From an uncultured Lachnospiraceae bacterium (GTDB taxonomy: Bacteria > Bacillota > Clostridia > Lachnospirales > Lachnospiraceae), in NCBI GenBank assembly GCA_949051815.1, contig CARQVR010000037.1:1-9588 (forward strand): DNA of 9,588 nt. The letters run 5' to 3'. Shown here piece by piece: positions 5,413 to 9,588 of this stretch (within the stretch, counting starts at the first letter, position 1; each line of letters starts with the position of its first letter). Under the pieces are notes generated by a model that was given only the letters and a program-made list of their open reading frames with translations, searched no databases and was not told the origin of the DNA. Both the position numbers and the translations under genes were made by a program.

Positions 5413-8400
5413 TACTCCAGGTCAAACAAATACGCCTGTAATACCCGAAGCTTCGCGTAGACCTTCTCTGTAATATACACATTCTCCTTCGCCGTATTGG
5501 TGGTGAGGGTCGTCTGCGCCTCGAAATAAAGATCCAGTCCGTCCTCACTTTTTTGCATAATACTCTTAGGCACCTGTACATAGTAAACGCCGCCGCTCAC
5601 GAGATTATCGGAAGCTACAACACTATCGTCCCTCGCGCTGCATATACTGCCGCCGACCGGACTTACTCTTACCTTCTGTTTCACTTTCTCCCCGTTTGGC
5701 CCGGTTACTTCATCGGCCTCGATTTCTATGCTGCCGGCATCGTCCTTATAGTACACCTGAGATGCGATCTTTCTCGTTCCCTTGATCAGGTTTGTGTCCT
5801 CCACCGTGAAATAAATCTTCTCGTACCCTTCCGCCGTCATCACGTCATTTAAGGAGAACCGATTGCTCTGATCATAATATCTGTAGAGCAGCTTCATCTC
5901 ATCGGCTTCCGGCACCCCGCTTTTCAACACTCTGACCTGCGGGTCCCTGATACCGGCCTGATAGGACGCAATCATGGTGTTGATGAAGAGTTTCGCCTCC
6001 TCGAACGTATACCTCGGATCTTTTCCTGCCGAATGTCCCATACCGGTATAGGTGATATTGCCTTTGTTATAAATATAGTAGTTATTGCACACATCATTGG
6101 GTGACTGGGAATAGACCGTGGTTCGCTTTGCGGGATCACCCGAGGTTCTTCCGCCAAGACAGTACCAGACAACCAGATCACTTTGTCCGTCGCCGTCGTC
6201 GTCCGCCGTATAATCCAGCTGATAATACTGCGCATGTGTCTGTGCCACTTCAAAGTCTTCCTTTAACTTGTAAGGATATTCCGTGATCTGCCCCTGATTA
6301 ACCTGCGTGGCGTGGACTTTATCCACCTCGCCGTTATTCACATTTTCCAATTCTCCATAACGCGCAGGATCGTCTTCCTTACTGTCATCCCAGAAATACG
6401 CGGCGTCATAACGAATGTTTGTGTACTTATTCTCAAACACAACCTCCGGTACACGGTTATATCCGCTTGCCATCATATTCCATTTCGTGTACTGATACTT
6501 ACTGGTCGTGCCAGAATCTATCAACACCTTCTGGTCCTTGGCGCTGATCAGCGAATAAGTGTAACCATGCACCTCCGGAACCGTCTCTTTTCTGCCGCTC
6601 TTCGGCTTATATGCCACATCCTTGCCGGAATCGAGCACTTCATCGTAATCGCCGGTTCCTTTTTCGAGCACATCGCCTCTTCTCAAGACATCTGTCTGCA
6701 GGATGCCGTACCGGTCCATACCGACCAGCGGCCGGACATACTTATTCAATGTTGCGGCATTCCTCGTTTCTTTCGCGGCCTGATCCCTCAAATCTCTTAA
6801 ATTATTTCTCCACGGATACCCCTTTATTTCATTTCCCGTGCCCGGACTGTTAAAGAAGCTCGTGGTATCGTGTCCGAGAAGAACGCTCTTGCCGCTGTTG
6901 ATGAAATCGACAATTGCCCCCATGGGTCCGCTCTCTGCGTCTCCCTGAAAATCTTCGTACATATCCGAAAAGCCCAGAATCAGCATATTAAAATCTTTCA
7001 GATAGCTATTATTCGCATAATATTCCGTATGGAACTGATCAATATCTATCGTAGTAATATCTAACTCAAACTCATCGGCAATGCCCGGATAGTGAACATT
7101 GTCATGATCGCCGCCGTAGATCAGCGTATTAAAATAATTTCCTTTCTGATTTACCTCCGTCTGCAAATTAATCACCGCACCGTATCTCCCGGTTCTGTTG
7201 ATCTGGCAGATCTTTAAGACCTCCTTCTCCATGCCCTGCAGCTTGGTATAACCGCTCATGGATGTATAGATATTCGGATTGTCCGCCTGTGTGATCTCCA
7301 CACGCCACGGAAGCAGACCCTTATATCCCGTAGGAACCGCTCTTGTGAGCATATATTCCCTGTCTGCGTACAGATCGTCCGCTGACACCTGACTGCCGCC
7401 CTGCGTCAGAACGATATCCTCGATCTCCTCCGATCCGGAAAACTTACCGTCGGAATTTACGTCAATGTAAAGTTTACATCTATATCTTGTATTGTATGAC
7501 GCCGTTCCCTCATTCCGGATCTTGAACTTATACTGGAGCTGATACCTGCCGTTCATATCCGATTCAATATAGTAGATATCGCTTCCTTCTTTCAGCTCTC
7601 CGTTTGCCGCCTTATCCTCCAGACTCACTTTCGGCCGGTTCAGATAGAATTTAAAAAGCTCGGAATTTTCCGCAATATCCCCCCATGCATAGAAGTTCAG
7701 ATACTTCTCCTTCATTGCCTTTTCCACAAATTCATACAAGTATGTACAGTTGTCGATATGATCCCCGTCGATCTTCCTGCCAGGCGTCGCATTCTCCTCG
7801 CGCTCTACGATCAGTGAAACCGCCGTATTATCCCAGGATCCTCTTCCAAGCTCACATTTTGAAAGATCATAAGTCTCCTCGTCCCCGGAATCAAAAGTTA
7901 CGGAATACCCCTTAAAGTTATTCCTGTTAAACAACGTCACGCGGTAACCTTCCTTCACCTTGACAGAGGAAATATCCGCCTCCTTCACGCCAAGCTCAGA
8001 AAGCTGTGCCTGTGTATATTCGCCTTCCACCAGATTGACGCGCGCGCCCTTATATTCCTTATCCTCAAAAACCGTCACCGGCTGCTCCAGAAAATCATCC
8101 GCAATGATAATCGGATAGGACCCGTCCATAAAAGATATCAATGCGTTCATCTTTTCCCTGGAAATATCATTGCCGCCATATCTGGTATAATTATAGAAGT
8201 AAGTCCAGCCGCTTTGGCTGCCGCCCGGATATTCCGTATCCAGAAGCCCCGCCATCGGCACGGTCATAACACGCTTATCGCCGATATTATAATAAATCAG
8301 TCCATCCATATCCGAATCGTTGAACACCGTACCTGCCGCCGCATGATCCTTATCCGGCTTGCCGGTATATCCGTCATCCGTCCAGTACCGCATATTCAGA

Positions 8401-9588
8401 TGATCCTTACTCGTACCGATATAGATCAGATCATAAATCTCATTTAACTTCTCGATCTTTCCGATAAACTCAGCGGTCGTCATAACCGTGATATCCGCCT
8501 TTTCCACACCGGGAGCCCACTTCTTAATCTGATCCAGAGAAAGCTCCGGCTCATCCGCCATGGCAGGCTGGATCTCCAACACCTTGATTTCCTTCTTCGT
8601 CTTCACCTTTCTGCGGTCCGCGTAATTCAGAATGTGCCGCACCGCCTTCGCCTGCGATATCTTAGTGGAAAGCGGTTTATAATTTCCCGATGAATCCGAC
8701 TCGCGGTACAGATTCTCCAGCTTGATCTCGTCCAGAACGCACTGGAAACCCGGTTCGATCTCGCCGCCCTCGCTATATATCGTCGCCTCCGAAAAACGGT
8801 CGTTGATGATAGAATCGCTTCCGTTTCCGAGTCTGCAATAGACGTGCTCTTCCACGAAATTTTTGTCCGCGTCTTCCACAGTTCCGGCAAGCAGTTGATC
8901 CGTCGTCAGTCTGCCGTAATTACTGCGGTGATCTTCGTACCACTCGCTCAGGTTATCCTGACAGAGTATTGCGGCAAACCGGAACATGTTTGTGTCTTTA
9001 AGCGCCTCCCTGACAGCGATGACGCCGCTCTCATCTTTGGCATACAAAACAGAACCGTCTACCAGACACGGCACCGCGCCTGCGACCGTTTTTTCAACAA
9101 AAAATTTTAACAGTTCCCCTGACAGATCGTTATCCGCCGAATATGCGGGTGTCCCTGTGCCGCCGATATCATTATCGCTGACAGAAGCGGCTTTCCTTTT
9201 GACGCTGGTACTGTTTTGCGAAACACTTTCCGACTCATCATCACCGGTATCTTCGCTGCCGCTGTCATTTCCCGATACGCTTCCCGTACCATCGCCACCG
9301 TTATTCTCTGAGCCGTCGCCATCTTCCTTATCCGTGGAACCGTCACCGGTATCTCCGTCGTCGTCTCCATCTTCCGTGGAACCGCCGCCGCTATTGCCGC
9401 CGCCTTCTCCATCTTCCGCAGAGCCGTCACCGGTGTTTCCGTTTCCGCTTCCTTCGTCCGCAGTGCCGCCTCCCGTGTTGCCGTTTCCGTCTCCTTCATC
9501 CGCGGTGCCGCCCCCGGTATTTCCGTTTCCGCTTCCTTCATCCGCGGTGCCGCCCCCGGTGTTTCCGTTTCCGCTTCCTTCGTCCGCG
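5412..9588 (-). CDS. Large DUF5057-like extracellular protein with beta/gamma-crystallin module, 5' end outside window
   Basis: The frame is open from the right edge to a TAG at 5412, giving 1391 visible residues (counted from the codon ending at 9587). Residues 1-70 are a 14-residue Gly/Asn/Asp/Glu/Thr repeat that decays into an acidic Ser/Asp linker (to about 140). Sequence around 335-500 (VLEIQPA, TVMTTAEFIGKI, YDLIYIGT, MDGLIYYNIGD) resembles DUF5057 proteins of Lachnospiraceae, as I recall them. Residues 502-595 form a two-motif beta/gamma-crystallin module (VTVFEDKEYKGARVNL; VTLFNRNNFKGYSVTF). Calcium-type loops are DSDMDG (424-429), an EF-hand-like DVNSDGKFSGSE (709-720) and DDDGDGQSD (1129-1137). 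A Rossmann/amidotransferase-like segment near 867-906 and ITYTGMGHS near 1178-1186 suggest an inactive class I amidotransferase-like fold (inference). No membrane anchor or LPXTG motif is at the C-terminus, and any signal peptide lies beyond the window. A GTG at 9074 is internal, not the start. The domain mix suggests a calcium-stabilised surface or secreted protein. No enzyme activity can be assigned. Confidence 0.85.
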   Translation of the reverse strand, partial: ADEGSGNGNTGGGTADEGSGNGNTGGGTADEGDGNGNTGGGTADEGSGNGNTGDGSAEDGEGGGNSGGGSTEDGDDDGDTGDGSTDKEDGDGSENNGGDGTGSVSGNDSGSEDTGDDESESVSQNSTSVKRKAASVSDNDIGGTGTPAYSADNDLSGELLKFFVEKTVAGAVPCLVDGSVLYAKDESGVIAVREALKDTNMFRFAAILCQDNLSEWYEDHRSNYGRLTTDQLLAGTVEDADKNFVEEHVYCRLGNGSDSIINDRFSEATIYSEGGEIEPGFQCVLDEIKLENLYRESDSSGNYKPLSTKISQAKAVRHILNYADRRKVKTKKEIKVLEIQPAMADEPELSLDQIKKWAPGVEKADITVMTTAEFIGKIEKLNEIYDLIYIGTSKDHLNMRYWTDDGYTGKPDKDHAAAGTVFNDSDMDGLIYYNIGDKRVMTVPMAGLLDTEYPGGSQSGWTYFYNYTRYGGNDISREKMNALISFMDGSYPIIIADDFLEQPVTVFEDKEYKGARVNLVEGEYTQAQLSELGVKEADISSVKVKEGYRVTLFNRNNFKGYSVTFDSGDEETYDLSKCELGRGSWDNTAVSLIVEREENATPGRKIDGDHIDNCTYLYEFVEKAMKEKYLNFYAWGDIAENSELFKFYLNRPKVSLEDKAANGELKEGSDIYYIESDMNGRYQLQYKFKIRNEGTASYNTRYRCKLYIDVNSDGKFSGSEEIEDIVLTQGGSQVSADDLYADREYMLTRAVPTGYKGLLPWRVEITQADNPNIYTSMSGYTKLQGMEKEVLKICQINRTGRYGAVINLQTEVNQKGNYFNTLIYGGDHDNVHYPGIADEFELDITTIDIDQFHTEYYANNSYLKDFNMLILGFSDMYEDFQGDAESGPMGAIVDFINSGKSVLLGHDTTSFFNSPGTGNEIKGYPWRNNLRDLRDQAAKETRNAATLNKYVRPLVGMDRYGILQTDVLRRGDVLEKGTGDYDEVLDSGKDVAYKPKSGRKETVPEVHGYTYSLISAKDQKVLIDSGTTSKYQYTKWNMMASGYNRVPEVVFENKYTNIRYDAAYFWDDSKEDDPARYGELENVNNGEVDKVHATQVNQGQITEYPYKLKEDFEVAQTHAQYYQLDYTADDDGDGQSDLVVWYCLGGRTSGDPAKRTTVYSQSPNDVCNNYYIYNKGNITYTGMGHSAGKDPRYTFEEAKLFINTMIASYQAGIRDPQVRVLKSGVPEADEMKLLYRYYDQSNRFSLNDVMTAEGYEKIYFTVEDTNLIKGTRKIASQVYYKDDAGSIEIEADEVTGPNGEKVKQKVRVSPVGGSICSARDDSVVASDNLVSGGVYYVQVPKSIMQKSEDGLDLYFEAQTTLTTNTAKENVYITEKVYAKLRVLQAYLFDLE
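9378..9588 (-). repeat. 42-bp minisatellite encoding a Gly/Asn-rich linker, running off the right edge
   Basis: Units of 42 bp start at 9417, 9459, 9501 and 9543 on the plus strand, and a further unit begins at 9585 and is cut by the window edge. The units at 9501 and 9543 differ at only two positions. Each encodes 14 residues, consensus ADEGSGNGNTGGGT. From about 9416 down to 9240 the pattern continues in degenerate, more acidic form (EDG, DGD, SGND). The period keeps the frame. Such tracts act as flexible spacers in cell-surface proteins; copy number beyond the edge is unknown. Confidence 0.9.

Noticed and set aside
5219..5581. 120-codon minus-strand frame covering the hairpin element
   Set aside because: Its first part is out of frame within the large gene and shows no family features. 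Kept only as an observation that the element is open in this frame.
9072..9074. GTG at 9074 as the start of the large protein
   Set aside because: The frame continues upstream without a stop to the window edge, and no ribosome-binding site precedes the GTG. The true start is outside the window.
9107..9541. Minus-strand frame with an acidic Met/Glu/Thr repeat
   Set aside because: It is another frame of the same 42-bp minisatellite. The true frame is continuous with the large protein and gives a Gly/Asn linker.
9378..9588. CRISPR array
   Set aside because: The 42-bp units are head-to-tail with no unique spacers and are in-frame coding repeats. The same applies to the 39-bp units in dprA.

Overview
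This window looks like a chromosomal segment from an anaerobic Firmicute of the class Clostridia, most likely Lachnospiraceae or a close relative. The basis is gene content (a clostridial-type PilB/GspE ATPase, ComM next to DprA, and a very large secreted-type protein resembling the DUF5057 group), strong GGAGG ribosome-binding sites, sigma-A-type promoters and a base composition judged by eye to be a little above 50% GC. The family assignment is inference; no RNA gene or species marker is present. All four recognisable genes lie on the minus strand, so transcription runs from the right edge to the left.

Right part (5412-9588): one very long reading frame, open at its 5' end where it leaves the window. 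It begins with an in-frame 42-bp minisatellite giving a Gly/Asn/Asp/Glu/Thr linker. The body follows, with a beta/gamma-crystallin-like module, several calcium-loop motifs and a region resembling DUF5057. It is followed by a 178-bp intergenic element (5235-5412) built almost entirely of hairpins, with a three-way junction folded around the stop codon of the large gene. I do not recognise this element; it is the most unusual non-coding object here. Next comes pilB/gspE (3494-5194), a type IV pilus assembly ATPase whose N-terminal MshEN domain carries two 24-residue motifs of the cyclic-di-GMP-binding type. The large gene and pilB share a strand, and I see no clear promoter or U-tract terminator between them, so co-transcription is plausible. 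A good intrinsic terminator (3393-3440) closes this unit.

Left part (1-3363): a separate operon starting at a near-consensus promoter (3334-3363), with a leader of about 140 nt containing two stem-loops, then comM (yifB) and dprA. The dprA ribosome-binding site overlaps the comM stop codon. ComM and DprA both act on incoming single-stranded DNA during natural transformation: DprA loads RecA and ComM drives branch migration. DprA carries six in-frame copies of a 39-bp (13-residue) repeat between its start codon and its conserved N-terminal domain, two of them identical at the DNA level. At the left edge a possible terminator overlaps a strong promoter (TTGACC-N17-TATAAT) that reads out of the window toward an unseen gene.

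Functionally, the window pairs a pilus motor with DNA-uptake processing genes. This is consistent with a pilus/competence theme, but the two units are transcriptionally separate and their physical closeness alone does not prove a shared pathway. Two unrelated genes each carry an in-frame minisatellite (39 and 42 bp), which suggests length variation between strains.
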